The notes beneath the pieces are model-generated. The model had not been told where the DNA came from and did no database searches. It worked only from the letters and a program-made list of their open reading frames with translations. Shown one piece after another: positions 18,469-26,329 of a stretch of DNA of 64,000 bases. Both the position numbers and the translations under genes were made by a program. The first letter of the stretch is position 1. Each line of letters begins with the position of its first letter. The DNA comes from Edaphobacter acidisoli (GTDB lineage: Bacteria > Acidobacteriota > Terriglobia > Terriglobales > Acidobacteriaceae), in NCBI RefSeq assembly GCF_014642855.1, contig NZ_BMJB01000001.1, positions 434,001 through 498,000 on the forward strand. The letters run 5' to 3'.

Positions 18469-20064
18469 CTAAGAGGGGACTATTTCATAGGGGCGCATCA
18501 TCTCGTTGTCCTCGTGTTCGAGCACGTGGCAATGCCAGACATAGCGGCCTGCGTAACCGTGAAACGGAACGACAATGCGCGTCATGGTACCGGGTGGGAC
18601 TTGGATGGTGTCCTTCCAGCCGGATTCGTGCGTCGCGGGCAGGACGGTGTCGCCCATGAAGACGAGGCTCTTATCGTCGAGATAGGCGGCGGAGTCGATG
18701 CGACGGCGGTCGAGAAGCTGGAAGCGGACGAGATGCAGATGGATTGGGTGTGTGTCCTCGGTGAGGTTGATGATCTCCCATATCTCGGTGGTATTGAGGA
18801 TGGGCTTCTCTGTGATTGGCGCGTGCCAGGGAGTGTTGTTGAGCATCATGTCCATCGACTGGTCCGCTAGGTTAAGATGCTCGTCGAGCGTGAGCCTGCG
18901 CGTGCGGACGGTAGCGGACGCAGGGATGCGGTCGATCCTACGTAGGAGTTTCGGTATCTCATTGGCGTCGCTCGCTGAGGCCTTCGATACGCGAAATTGC
19001 ATGATGCGGAGTGAATCGCTGGTGAGCTCGATGTTCTGGCCTGCGCACTGGCTGAAGTCGAGGATGAGATCGGCGCGCTCACCGGGGCTAAGTTCTATCC
19101 GTGCAAGCGGCACAGGCGCTCGAAGCAATCCCTGGTCTGAGCCAATCACGTGGAACTGCATGTTCTCGCCGAAGGTGAGCCGGTAGAATCGACCGTTCGA
19201 GCCATTGAGAATGCGCAGCCGATATTTGCGAGGCTCGACTTCGTGGTACGGCATCACCTTGCCATTGACCATGACAAGATTGCCGAAGACCTCGGGTACC
19301 CATGGCTTGCCAGGAACTGGCGAGACCGGATAGTGCAGTTGGCCGTCCTGGCGAAGATAGCGATCGTAAATGATGAGAGGCAGCTCATATTTGCCGCTGG
19401 GTAGATGCAGCGCATCTTCGGCGGCGTCGCGAATAAGGAAGAGCCCTTGCAGTCCCGCATAGACGTTGAGCCGGTTGGTGCCCATGGAGTGATCGTGGTA
19501 GAAGAGCATCGTCGCATCCTGTCGGCATGGATAGTGGCAGGTTGCGGACTTACCCGTGATGTACCACTCTTCGGGATAGCCATCGCTGGTAGGTGGTGTT
19601 CGCCCACCGTGCAGGTGGATCACGCTGCGGACTTCGGGAACGTCTCTGCCGGAGCCGTGCAGCGTGTAGTCGATGGGGAGGAAGTGCTTCAGGGGAAGAT
19701 GGTTGTTCCACTCAACCAGAAGGCCTTGGTTGCTGCGCGTTTCGATGAGCGGACCCGGAGAGACGCCGTTGAATCCCCAGAGTCGCGTAGGTGGAAGATC
19801 GCGGTGGACCTTGACGTGAATCTCCTCCATCGCGATGCGGTAATAGGGAACTGAGCGCGAGGGTGCGTCTGGATCGGGTCGCATTGCCTGACTTACGGCG
19901 CGTTCGGGAAGCGGGAGAGGATCAACGTAGGGAGCGAGCGTATTGGGATCGACGAGTGCTGGTGTGCTGAGATTTGTAGCGGGAAGCGCGAATGCGTCTT
20001 CGCCTAGAAGCAGGCCTGTTGCGAGAGCTCCGGCCTGCTCGAGGAAATGTCTGCGGCTGATCAA
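18469..20064 (-). CDS. Tat-exported multicopper oxidase (CotA/bilirubin-oxidase-like)
   Basis: A 531-residue, three-cupredoxin protein with an N-terminal twin-arginine signal (SRRHFLEQAGALATGLLLG). All four copper-binding clusters are visible: HLHGGRTPPTSDG, YHDHSMGTNRLNVYAG, HPIHLHLVRFQLLDRR and WHCHVLEHEDNEMM near the C-terminus. The last holds the HCH type 2/3 ligands, the type 1 His and a Met axial ligand. It oxidises phenols, bilirubin-like compounds or metal ions with reduction of O2 to water. Its ATG overlaps the stop of the phosphoesterase gene (ATGA at 20061-20064), so both are exported and co-expressed. The physiological substrate is unknown. Confidence 0.92.
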   Translation of the reverse strand: MISRRHFLEQAGALATGLLLGEDAFALPATNLSTPALVDPNTLAPYVDPLPLPERAVSQAMRPDPDAPSRSVPYYRIAMEEIHVKVHRDLPPTRLWGFNGVSPGPLIETRSNQGLLVEWNNHLPLKHFLPIDYTLHGSGRDVPEVRSVIHLHGGRTPPTSDGYPEEWYITGKSATCHYPCRQDATMLFYHDHSMGTNRLNVYAGLQGLFLIRDAAEDALHLPSGKYELPLIIYDRYLRQDGQLHYPVSPVPGKPWVPEVFGNLVMVNGKVMPYHEVEPRKYRLRILNGSNGRFYRLTFGENMQFHVIGSDQGLLRAPVPLARIELSPGERADLILDFSQCAGQNIELTSDSLRIMQFRVSKASASDANEIPKLLRRIDRIPASATVRTRRLTLDEHLNLADQSMDMMLNNTPWHAPITEKPILNTTEIWEIINLTEDTHPIHLHLVRFQLLDRRRIDSAAYLDDKSLVFMGDTVLPATHESGWKDTIQVPPGTMTRIVVPFHGYAGRYVWHCHVLEHEDNEMMRPYEIVPS

Positions 20065-21707
20065 TCGGCCTTCCCATCTGATTCAACTTCGCCTGTTTCG
20101 CCATTCAGGATGAGCCGGATGCTGCGGGGATGGGTGAAGTCAAACATGTTGCTGATTGAGCCTGCGATGGAGTCGAACGAGCCTCCACCAACGCGCTCGC
20201 CGTTCAGCCAGTTGTCTTCGATGAAGCGCAGCACCGAGGTCTGGTCGGTGAGCGTGTGGTCTACGAAGTTTTGCTTTGCATAGGGCGAGACGACGAGCAG
20301 CGGCAGGCGCGGACCGTAGCCGCAGCGGCCTTGCGCGTGTGCGGTCTTCGGACCGGGCAGCGCGGCCGAGCCGTCTCCGCATTGGCCCGGACCGCTGAGC
20401 GCGTCGGCTCTGGTCGAGGACTGGTTGACGATGGGACCCATCTGATGGTCATACCAGCCGTCGGAGTCGTCGTAGGCGATGATGACGGCTGTGCTCTTCC
20501 AGTCTGGCTGTTGCTCCAGGAAGTTAATCACGCGGACAACGAAGGCCTGCTCGTCGAGCGGGTCAGAGTTGCCGGCGTGTGCGTCCTGATAGGACGCAGC
20601 CTTCAGGAAGCTGACGGATGGATAGTTGCCCGCTTTGACGGCATCGAAGAAGTCTTCGAGATCGTATTGATGAAGGCCCGCATCGCCGTTGTGGCCGATC
20701 GTCGCTGCCGAGGTGGGCCGCACGTGTTTGAAATTTGCTGTTGCTTTGTAGTACTGAAAGGGCTCGTGATGTGGAACGTAGTCGCGCAAGGTGAGGTGAA
20801 CGACGTCGGAGTGAGTGCTACGCAGGCAGTTGGTGGTTCCGTTCGAATTAGTGTGAGTCAGATCGAAGCCGCCCTCGAACCATCCCCAGGTGATATCTTT
20901 CTTCGAGAGCATGAGGCCGATGTTGTTGCCAGTGAGCTGCGCCATCGCGCCTGTCGTTACGGAGCAGACATCGCCAATGGGGTCAGGGTCCCCGATCATG
21001 GTGAAGGTGCCGTCACCGCCTTCGATGACGGTGTTGCCAGTGTTGATCTGGTCCGTGACTCCGTTGGTCTGGCCGGAGACCAGCTCGATTGCGCCCAACG
21101 TTGACGGCCCGAACGTGCTGCCGTAGGAGTTGTCGTTCATAGCGTAGTGTTGCGCGTAGTTCCACAGCGCCGTGACGGTGTTGCCGTCGAAGTAGCCCAT
21201 GACCAGTCCCTTGGCTTGGTTCGCATACTCGGGTGAGCCGGTGGCGGATTCCGTGTTGAGGCGCATCTTCACCTTCGGCGAGCCGGAGATTCCGGTGTAG
21301 CGGGGGAAGGAGTCCAGCAGACCGGCGTGGAAGGCGAGCTGCTCGGCGCGGTAGTCATGGTTCTCGTCGGCAGTTGCTGCCTGCGAGCGCGAGAGGCGAA
21401 AGGGATTGACTGCGTGGTTCCCGTTCACTGTCTTGTTCAGGAAGTTGGGATTGTGTTCGAGCAGGGTGTTCGACAGGCCATTCACGCTGGGAGTTCTGGG
21501 CTGCGCGTGGAAGGCAGGTTCGCCGGGAGAGTTCAGCGCGTTCGGGTAGGTGCCGAAGTAGTGGTCGAAGGAGATGTTCTCGTCGAAGATGACGACGATG
21601 TGCTTAATCGGTGTTGCGGTGGCGGCATCGTCGGCGCTTGCTCCTCGGGCTGCAGGTGAGAGCAGGGCGCCGCAGAGGGCCAGAGCTACACAAATATTTT
21701 TTGTCAT
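20061..21707 (-). CDS. Exported phosphoesterase, phospholipase C / acid phosphatase AcpA-like family
   Basis: A 548-residue protein of the PF04185 type. The frame extends to 21890, but ATG 21707 is preceded by AAGGAAG at a good distance and gives a signal peptide (MTKNICVALALCGALLSPAA). The mature N-terminus has IKHIVVIFDENISFDHYFGT, the family's metal/nucleophile segment. Further motifs are WGWFEGGFDLTH near residue 250, VSFLKAASYQDAHAGNSDPL near 370, and VIIAYDDSDGWYDHQ near 410. It likely cleaves phosphate esters (phospholipid, nucleotide or other) in the periplasm. It forms a two-gene operon with the downstream multicopper oxidase. Confidence 0.85.
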   Translation of the reverse strand: MTKNICVALALCGALLSPAARGASADDAATATPIKHIVVIFDENISFDHYFGTYPNALNSPGEPAFHAQPRTPSVNGLSNTLLEHNPNFLNKTVNGNHAVNPFRLSRSQAATADENHDYRAEQLAFHAGLLDSFPRYTGISGSPKVKMRLNTESATGSPEYANQAKGLVMGYFDGNTVTALWNYAQHYAMNDNSYGSTFGPSTLGAIELVSGQTNGVTDQINTGNTVIEGGDGTFTMIGDPDPIGDVCSVTTGAMAQLTGNNIGLMLSKKDITWGWFEGGFDLTHTNSNGTTNCLRSTHSDVVHLTLRDYVPHHEPFQYYKATANFKHVRPTSAATIGHNGDAGLHQYDLEDFFDAVKAGNYPSVSFLKAASYQDAHAGNSDPLDEQAFVVRVINFLEQQPDWKSTAVIIAYDDSDGWYDHQMGPIVNQSSTRADALSGPGQCGDGSAALPGPKTAHAQGRCGYGPRLPLLVVSPYAKQNFVDHTLTDQTSVLRFIEDNWLNGERVGGGSFDSIAGSISNMFDFTHPRSIRLILNGETGEVESDGKAD

Positions 21708-21788
21708 TACACTTCCTTGCCAGTGGCAGCTTAGCGGTTTCGACCATTTTACGGGCTCACCGCTATCAAGATTTGGCAAAGTTCTGTG

Positions 21789-21825
21789 AAGTACCCCCTC
21801 CCCGTACCCAAGTACCAAAGTCTTC
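21789..21825 (+). repeat. Dispersed intergenic repeat, partial copy C
   Basis: About 36 bp (AAGTACCCCCTCCCCGTACC then CAAGTACCAAAGTCTTC) match the head of copies A and B with three or four differences. The remainder of the element is missing. A second AAGTACCCTCC occurs at 21850. It lies between the phosphoesterase start and the cysteine desulfurase stop. Confidence 0.6.
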
Positions 21826-21875
21826 GAACGACAGGAGATACATGCAACGAAGTACCCTCCGCAAACGCAAATGAA

Positions 21876-21897
21876 AAGCCCGGTTCGCACCGGGCTT
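21876..21897 (-). terminator. Intrinsic terminator of the encapsulin operon
   Basis: Stem AAGCCCGGT / ACCGGGCTT with loop TCGC (plus-strand reading). On the minus strand it is followed by TTTT, and it lies 67 bp past the cysteine desulfurase stop. Confidence 0.8.
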
Positions 21898-21963
21898 CTG
21901 CTTCTTCTCCTGATTCAATTTTAACAACTGTGTCAATCTTTTCTGTGGAAATCCAGCGTCGAT

Positions 21964-23886
21964 TCAGGCTCCGAGGTTTTTCAGCCGGTGCAAGGCGGCG
22001 ATGAGTGCGTCGATGTCTTCGAAGCTGTTGTAGAGCGCGAGCGAAGGCCGGACGGAGGTTTCGACGCCCATGCGGCGCAGCGAAGGCTGGGCGCAGTGGT
22101 GGCCTGAGCGGACGGCGATGCCTTCGCGGTTGAGCGCTGCTCCGACCTCTTCGGTTTTGAAGCCTTCGAGGACGAACGAGAGCACGCCTGCTTTTTCCTT
22201 TGCCGTGCCGATGAGGCGCAGGCCGGGGATGGTGAGCAGGCCGCGCGTGGCGTAGACGAGCAGCTCGTGTTCGTAGCGGGCGATGTTGGCCATGCCGATG
22301 TGGTCGAGGTAGTCGATGGCGGCGCCGAGTCCGACGGCGTCGGCGATGTTGCCGGTGCCTGCCTCGAAGCGCGAGGGTGGCGCCTGGTAGACGGTCTTCT
22401 CGAAGGTGACGTCGGCGATCATGTTGCCTCCGCCCTGCCACGGCGGCATCTCTTCGAGCGCGTCCGGCTTGCCGTAGACGACGCCGATACCGGTGGGAGC
22501 GAAGACCTTGTGGCCGGAGAAGACGTAGAAGTCGCAGTCGAGCGATTGGACGTCGATGGGCATGTGCGAGACGGCCTGCGCTCCATCGACCAGCACGCGC
22601 GCGCCGTAGCGATGAGCCATCTGGACCATCTGGTGTGCGGGTGTGACGGTGCCGAGCGCGTTTGAGACCTGCGTGAAGGAGACGATGCGTGTGCGTGGGT
22701 TGAGCAGCTTCTCGTACTCGTCGAGGAGAATTTGTCCGTCGTCATCGACGGGAATGACGCGGAGCTTTGCGCCTTTCTCGGCGGCGAGCATCTGCCAGGG
22801 AACGATGTTGGCATGGTGCTCGATCCAACTGATGATGATCTCGTCGCCCTGCTGGATGTGGCGGCGGCCCCATGCCTGCGCGATGAGGTTGATGGCCTCG
22901 GTTGCGCCGCGGACGAAGACGATCTCTTTGCTGGAGCCGGCGTTGAGGAAGTGCGCGACCTTGGTGCGGGCGTCTTCGTAGGCGTCGGTGGCGCGGGCGG
23001 CGAGCTCGTGCGCGGCGCGATGAATGTTGGAGTTTTCGTGCTCGTAGAAATACTTGAGGCGGTCGATGACGGCCTGCGGCTTTTGCGTGGTGGCGGCGTT
23101 GTCGAGCCAGATGAGCGGGTGTCCGTTGACGCGCTCGTTGAGGATGGGGAAGTCGCGGCGGACGCTGGCGATGTCGAACTGGTTGCGCGGGAGCTTCAGG
23201 TCAGGCAGCGTGGATGGCTGCTCCGGTACGCGGGGCTTGCCCGCCGAGGCCACAGGTTTTGAGAGTGCGCCGGCGTCTTCAAGGAAGTAGAAGGAGGAGA
23301 CGGACGCCAGTGCTGCGTTCACTTCGTCTTCGGTGGGCAGCGGCATCTGCACGAGGTCCGGCAGCGTCATCTCGAATGATGGGAATGCGGCCTCGAACGG
23401 TGGCATTGGGATGGAGAATGGCGATGCGGACGTCATGCTCTGCGCGCAATATTGTGGCGTGGCTGTGCTGGGCGCGGCGAGCTGCTCGGGTGAGAGTGAG
23501 AGCGTGCCGATGTTCGTGCGGCGTTCGGTGGATGCGATGCCTGTGCCGACTTCGTTGGGGATGGCTTGTGACGATGGGATGGCGGGCACTGCGGACATCG
23601 ACGCGCCGTACTGTGGCAGCCGTGTTTCGTAGGCAGGTACCGGCTGAGATGGCGCGGAGGGAACCTCTGCCCCGGTAGCGGACAGTGTCTCCGGGCGCAA
23701 TGCGGGCATAGGCTCCGTCGATGGTTGAGCAGGAGCTTGCCCCGGCATCGCACGGAAGAACTCGTTCGCCATCTCGGTCAGTGCGGCGACGTTCATGAAT
23801 GACGTCGGCACGTTCTGGGCGGCGAAGGTGTCTTCCATGCGGCGTGTGGATTCGCCTGCGAATTTTTCGCGATCACTTGTACTCAT
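21964..23886 (-). CDS. Encapsulin cargo cysteine desulfurase (SufS-like) with long N-terminal extension
   Basis: A 640-residue protein. Residues 236-640 are a complete class V aminotransferase-fold cysteine desulfurase of the SufS group: LIWLDNAATTQKPQAVIDRL near 258, ATEAINLIAQAWG near 328, the PLP lysine in FSGHK (K460), and the sulfur-accepting cysteine in RSGHHCAQP (C598). It takes sulfur from L-cysteine to give alanine and a persulfide. Residues 1-235 are rich in Pro, Ala and Ser with short conserved-looking hydrophobic blocks (ANEFFRAMPG at 40-49, LPDLVQMPLP at 175-184). This is the disordered cargo-loading region known from Family 2A encapsulin desulfurases. ATG 23886 lies inside the last codons of the shell gene (14-nt overlap), so the two are translationally coupled. 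A terminator follows. Confidence 0.93.
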   Translation of the reverse strand: MSTSDREKFAGESTRRMEDTFAAQNVPTSFMNVAALTEMANEFFRAMPGQAPAQPSTEPMPALRPETLSATGAEVPSAPSQPVPAYETRLPQYGASMSAVPAIPSSQAIPNEVGTGIASTERRTNIGTLSLSPEQLAAPSTATPQYCAQSMTSASPFSIPMPPFEAAFPSFEMTLPDLVQMPLPTEDEVNAALASVSSFYFLEDAGALSKPVASAGKPRVPEQPSTLPDLKLPRNQFDIASVRRDFPILNERVNGHPLIWLDNAATTQKPQAVIDRLKYFYEHENSNIHRAAHELAARATDAYEDARTKVAHFLNAGSSKEIVFVRGATEAINLIAQAWGRRHIQQGDEIIISWIEHHANIVPWQMLAAEKGAKLRVIPVDDDGQILLDEYEKLLNPRTRIVSFTQVSNALGTVTPAHQMVQMAHRYGARVLVDGAQAVSHMPIDVQSLDCDFYVFSGHKVFAPTGIGVVYGKPDALEEMPPWQGGGNMIADVTFEKTVYQAPPSRFEAGTGNIADAVGLGAAIDYLDHIGMANIARYEHELLVYATRGLLTIPGLRLIGTAKEKAGVLSFVLEGFKTEEVGAALNREGIAVRSGHHCAQPSLRRMGVETSVRPSLALYNSFEDIDALIAALHRLKNLGA

Positions 23887-24790
23887 GGTAGTGTCCGACC
23901 TCAACGTTTTCGAGGACGCCAAGCGCATCTTCGGTGAGTACGGCTGCGGAGCAGTAAAGCGAGATCAGGTACGAGGCGATGGAGTTGCGATCGACACCCA
24001 TGAAGCGGACCGAGAGGCCGGGCGTCTGCTCGCCGGGAAGGCCAGGCTGAAAGAGTCCGACGACGCCTTGCTTCTTTTCACCGGTGCGCATCAGCAGGAT
24101 GTTGCTCTTGCCTTCGGCGTTGATGGTGAGCTTGTCGGTGGGGACGAGCGGAACGCCGCGCCAGGTGAGGAATGGTGAGCCGAAGATGGTTGCTGTTGGC
24201 GGAGGCACGCCGCGGCGTGTGCATTCGCGGCCGAATGCGGCGATGGCGCGCGGGTGTGCGAGGAAGAAGGCGGGCTCTTTCCAGATGACGGAGAGCAGTT
24301 CGTCCATGTCGTCGGGTGTGGGCGCGCCTTTGCGGGTCTTGATGCGGGAGGCTTTCGCGGCGTTGTGGAGCAGGCCGTAGTCGGCGTTGTTGATGAGCTC
24401 GCTCTCCTGCCGCTCTTTTACTTTTTCGACGGTCAGGCGAAGCTGCTCGCGGATCTGGTCGTGGGGATGACTGTAGAGGTCCGAGACACGTGTGTGGATA
24501 TCGACTGTGGTGGAGATGGCGCTGAGCGTGTATTCGCGCGGCTTGTCGACGTAGTCGACGAAGGTTTCGGGGAGCTTGCGCTCGTCGCGGGAGCCGCAGG
24601 CTACCTCGATCTCTTCATCGTGGCGCACCTGGTTGACGCGGTAGGTGCCGGACTCGAGCGGAATCCAGGAGAGAAGCTGTACCAGCCAGCGCGGAGTGAT
24701 GGCCGCCATCTGCGGAGCGGTCTTGGTAGTGTTGGCTAACTGGCGGGCTGCTACATCGCCCAGGGAACGTCGATTTTCCTGTGTGGACAC
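23873..24790 (-). CDS. srpI: Family 2A encapsulin shell protein (SrpI-like)
   Basis: A 305-residue protein with an HK97-type capsid fold. The GTG start at 24790 has GAGGAG 6 nt upstream; the frame is open further to 24931 without such a site. The N-terminus (RSLGDVAARQLANTTKTAPQ, then ITPRWLVQLLSWIPLESGTY) is characteristic of SrpI-type Family 2 encapsulins. The middle has the extended loop (FVDYVDKPREYTL) and the long helix REQLRLTVEKVKERQESELI. The end has SNILLMRTGEKKQGVVGLFQ and YLISLYCSAAVLTEDALGVL. No cyclic-nucleotide-binding insertion is present, so it belongs to 2A rather than 2B. Such shells are reported to self-assemble into 60-mer compartments around a cysteine desulfurase, which is the next gene. 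Assembly here is inferred. Confidence 0.93.
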   Translation of the reverse strand: MSTQENRRSLGDVAARQLANTTKTAPQMAAITPRWLVQLLSWIPLESGTYRVNQVRHDEEIEVACGSRDERKLPETFVDYVDKPREYTLSAISTTVDIHTRVSDLYSHPHDQIREQLRLTVEKVKERQESELINNADYGLLHNAAKASRIKTRKGAPTPDDMDELLSVIWKEPAFFLAHPRAIAAFGRECTRRGVPPPTATIFGSPFLTWRGVPLVPTDKLTINAEGKSNILLMRTGEKKQGVVGLFQPGLPGEQTPGLSVRFMGVDRNSIASYLISLYCSAAVLTEDALGVLENVEVGHYHEYK

Positions 24791-24908
24791 GTGAGTCTCC
24801 TCTGTCTCGAATCTCGGTGCTCGCGACTGTGGATGATGATAGGCGTACGGGGCGCGAAGTTGAATGAGGAAGATACGGTTGATCGGGCATCCTGCCTCAT
24901 GATGAATG

Positions 24909-24929
24909 GAAGATACAATAAAATGCTTC
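24909..24929. promoter_or_regulatory. Candidate Lrp/AsnC operator in the encapsulin-regulator divergent region
   Basis: GAAG-N13-CTTC inverted repeat with an A/T-rich centre (ATACAATAAAAT), flanked by CATGAT on both sides. It sits between the two divergent starts, and the plus-strand TACAAT (24914-24919) within it looks like a -10 box. The binding protein is inferred from context only. Confidence 0.35.
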
Positions 24930-24978
24930 ATGATCTAATGTGCGAGATGAATTTCACCGCTGTGGAGGTTTTGTTCAG

Positions 24979-25473
24979 ATGCAGGCAGGCTGGTCGATCG
25001 ACGACATTGATTGCGAGATTCTCGCTGAGTTGCAGAAGAATGCGCGGATTGCGTTTGCGGAGCTTGGCCGCCGTGTGGGACTTTCTACGCCTGCGGTGAT
25101 CGAGCGCGTGCGCAGGCTCGAAGACGGCCACGTCATCACGGGCTATCGCGCGGTTGTCGATCCTGCAAAGGTGGGCCTGCCCGTGCGTGCCTTCGTAAAG
25201 GTGACGGTTGCGGGCGACAAGCTGCAGAAGTTCGCCTCGCTGGTGCGCGAACTGCCGGAGGTGCTCGAATGCCATCGCGTGACAGGCGCGGAGTCGTTTA
25301 TGGTGCAGATCGCAGTGCGCGACGTGCGGCACATGGAAGAGCTGATCGACTCGATGATGCCTTATGTGGCGACGAATACTTCGATGATCCTCACCTCGCC
25401 GGTGCCGTGGAACAGCGTGCTGCCGGCGGTGCGCTATGGCTCCGCAAAGCCGAAAAGGAAGCCGCGTACTTGA
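24979..25473 (+). CDS. Lrp/AsnC-family transcriptional regulator
   Basis: A 164-residue protein from ATG 24979 (GGAGG 11 nt upstream; an in-frame ATG at 24940 is possible). It has an AsnC-type winged helix (WSIDDIDCEILAELQKNARI, then FAELGRRVGLSTPAVIERVRRL) and a C-terminal RAM ligand-binding domain (VGLPVRAFVKVTVAG, VLECHRVTGAESFMVQIAVR). Family members sense amino acids and often control the neighbouring divergent gene. Here that would be the encapsulin-cysteine desulfurase operon, so cysteine or a related amino acid is a reasonable but unproven effector. Confidence 0.92.
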   Translation: MQAGWSIDDIDCEILAELQKNARIAFAELGRRVGLSTPAVIERVRRLEDGHVITGYRAVVDPAKVGLPVRAFVKVTVAGDKLQKFASLVRELPEVLECHRVTGAESFMVQIAVRDVRHMEELIDSMMPYVATNTSMILTSPVPWNSVLPAVRYGSAKPKRKPRT

Positions 25474-25491
25474 TTAAAGGAAGCCGCACGC

Positions 25492-26235
25492 CTAGTTGAT
25501 TGCAGGCAGTATGGCACTGCGTCCGGCAAGGAAGACGATACCCATTGCCAGGCTATACGCTCCAGTTAGCGCAGATACCGCGCGCAACAAGTGGGGTCGC
25601 TGGCGTGAGATGCCGAAGGCGCCGGCGGCAGATGCGGTCATTAGCGCATTCATGGTGAGGAGTCCGGCAAGGAACATGCCGAGTCCTAACATGCCGAGTG
25701 CCGCTCCGCCGAGGTTGGCTGCGAGCAGGAAGATCATCAGCTGGCTAGGCGTTTCGGCGCCGAGACCGTGGACGATGCCAATGACAAAGACGGACCTGCT
25801 ATCGAAGGAGTTGGGTGCAGTGTAAGTTTTTCCATGCTCAGCATGGCTGAAAGCAAGTTTTGTGTGATGCCAGGCGTGATGCAGCAACATGTAGCGGCTC
25901 TTCGGAAGCGTTCCAGCGGGTCGGAAGATGAGCGTGCCGAGAACATAGATGCCGAGCACCAGGAGTGTCAGGCCGACGAAGCGCTCAGCCCAGCGGTCGA
26001 TGCCCGTAGGCAGATGCACACCAAGCACGACAACAATGGATCCCAGCGCAGCTACAGTGAGTGCATGACCAAGTGCATAGATCATCCCGAGTCGAAAGCC
26101 GATTCGGCGGGAACTCTGCACGCTGACGATGTCGGCAATGGCTGCGATGTGATCGTAGTCGAAACCGTGGCGGAAGCCGAGAACTGCTGCGGTGACGAGC
26201 GCAATATACAGAGTAGCGTGCATGGTCAGACCCAT
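25492..26235 (-). CDS. NiCoT-like nickel/cobalt permease
   Basis: About 247 residues from ATG 26235 (a second ATG at 26223 is equally possible; the open frame to 26403 lacks membrane character). There are six or seven predicted membrane helices. The second begins with the metal-site motif of this group in the variant HGFDYDHIAAIADI (usual HAxDADH). HGLGAETPSQLMIFLLAANL and a His-containing cytoplasmic loop (HHAWHHTKLAFSHAEH) also fit. It should move Ni2+ or Co2+ inward across the inner membrane. It is divergent from the formylglycine-generating enzyme gene and convergent with the Lrp-type regulator. Confidence 0.78.
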   Translation of the reverse strand: MGLTMHATLYIALVTAAVLGFRHGFDYDHIAAIADIVSVQSSRRIGFRLGMIYALGHALTVAALGSIVVVLGVHLPTGIDRWAERFVGLTLLVLGIYVLGTLIFRPAGTLPKSRYMLLHHAWHHTKLAFSHAEHGKTYTAPNSFDSRSVFVIGIVHGLGAETPSQLMIFLLAANLGGAALGMLGLGMFLAGLLTMNALMTASAAGAFGISRQRPHLLRAVSALTGAYSLAMGIVFLAGRSAILPAIN

Positions 26236-26329
26236 TTTATCCGCTGATATCGGCCCCGTGTGTTCACCGTCAGGAAGAATTTTGCCGCGGCACGGACTAT
26301 TCTTTTCATAGCAGCTAAAAGGAAATGAA

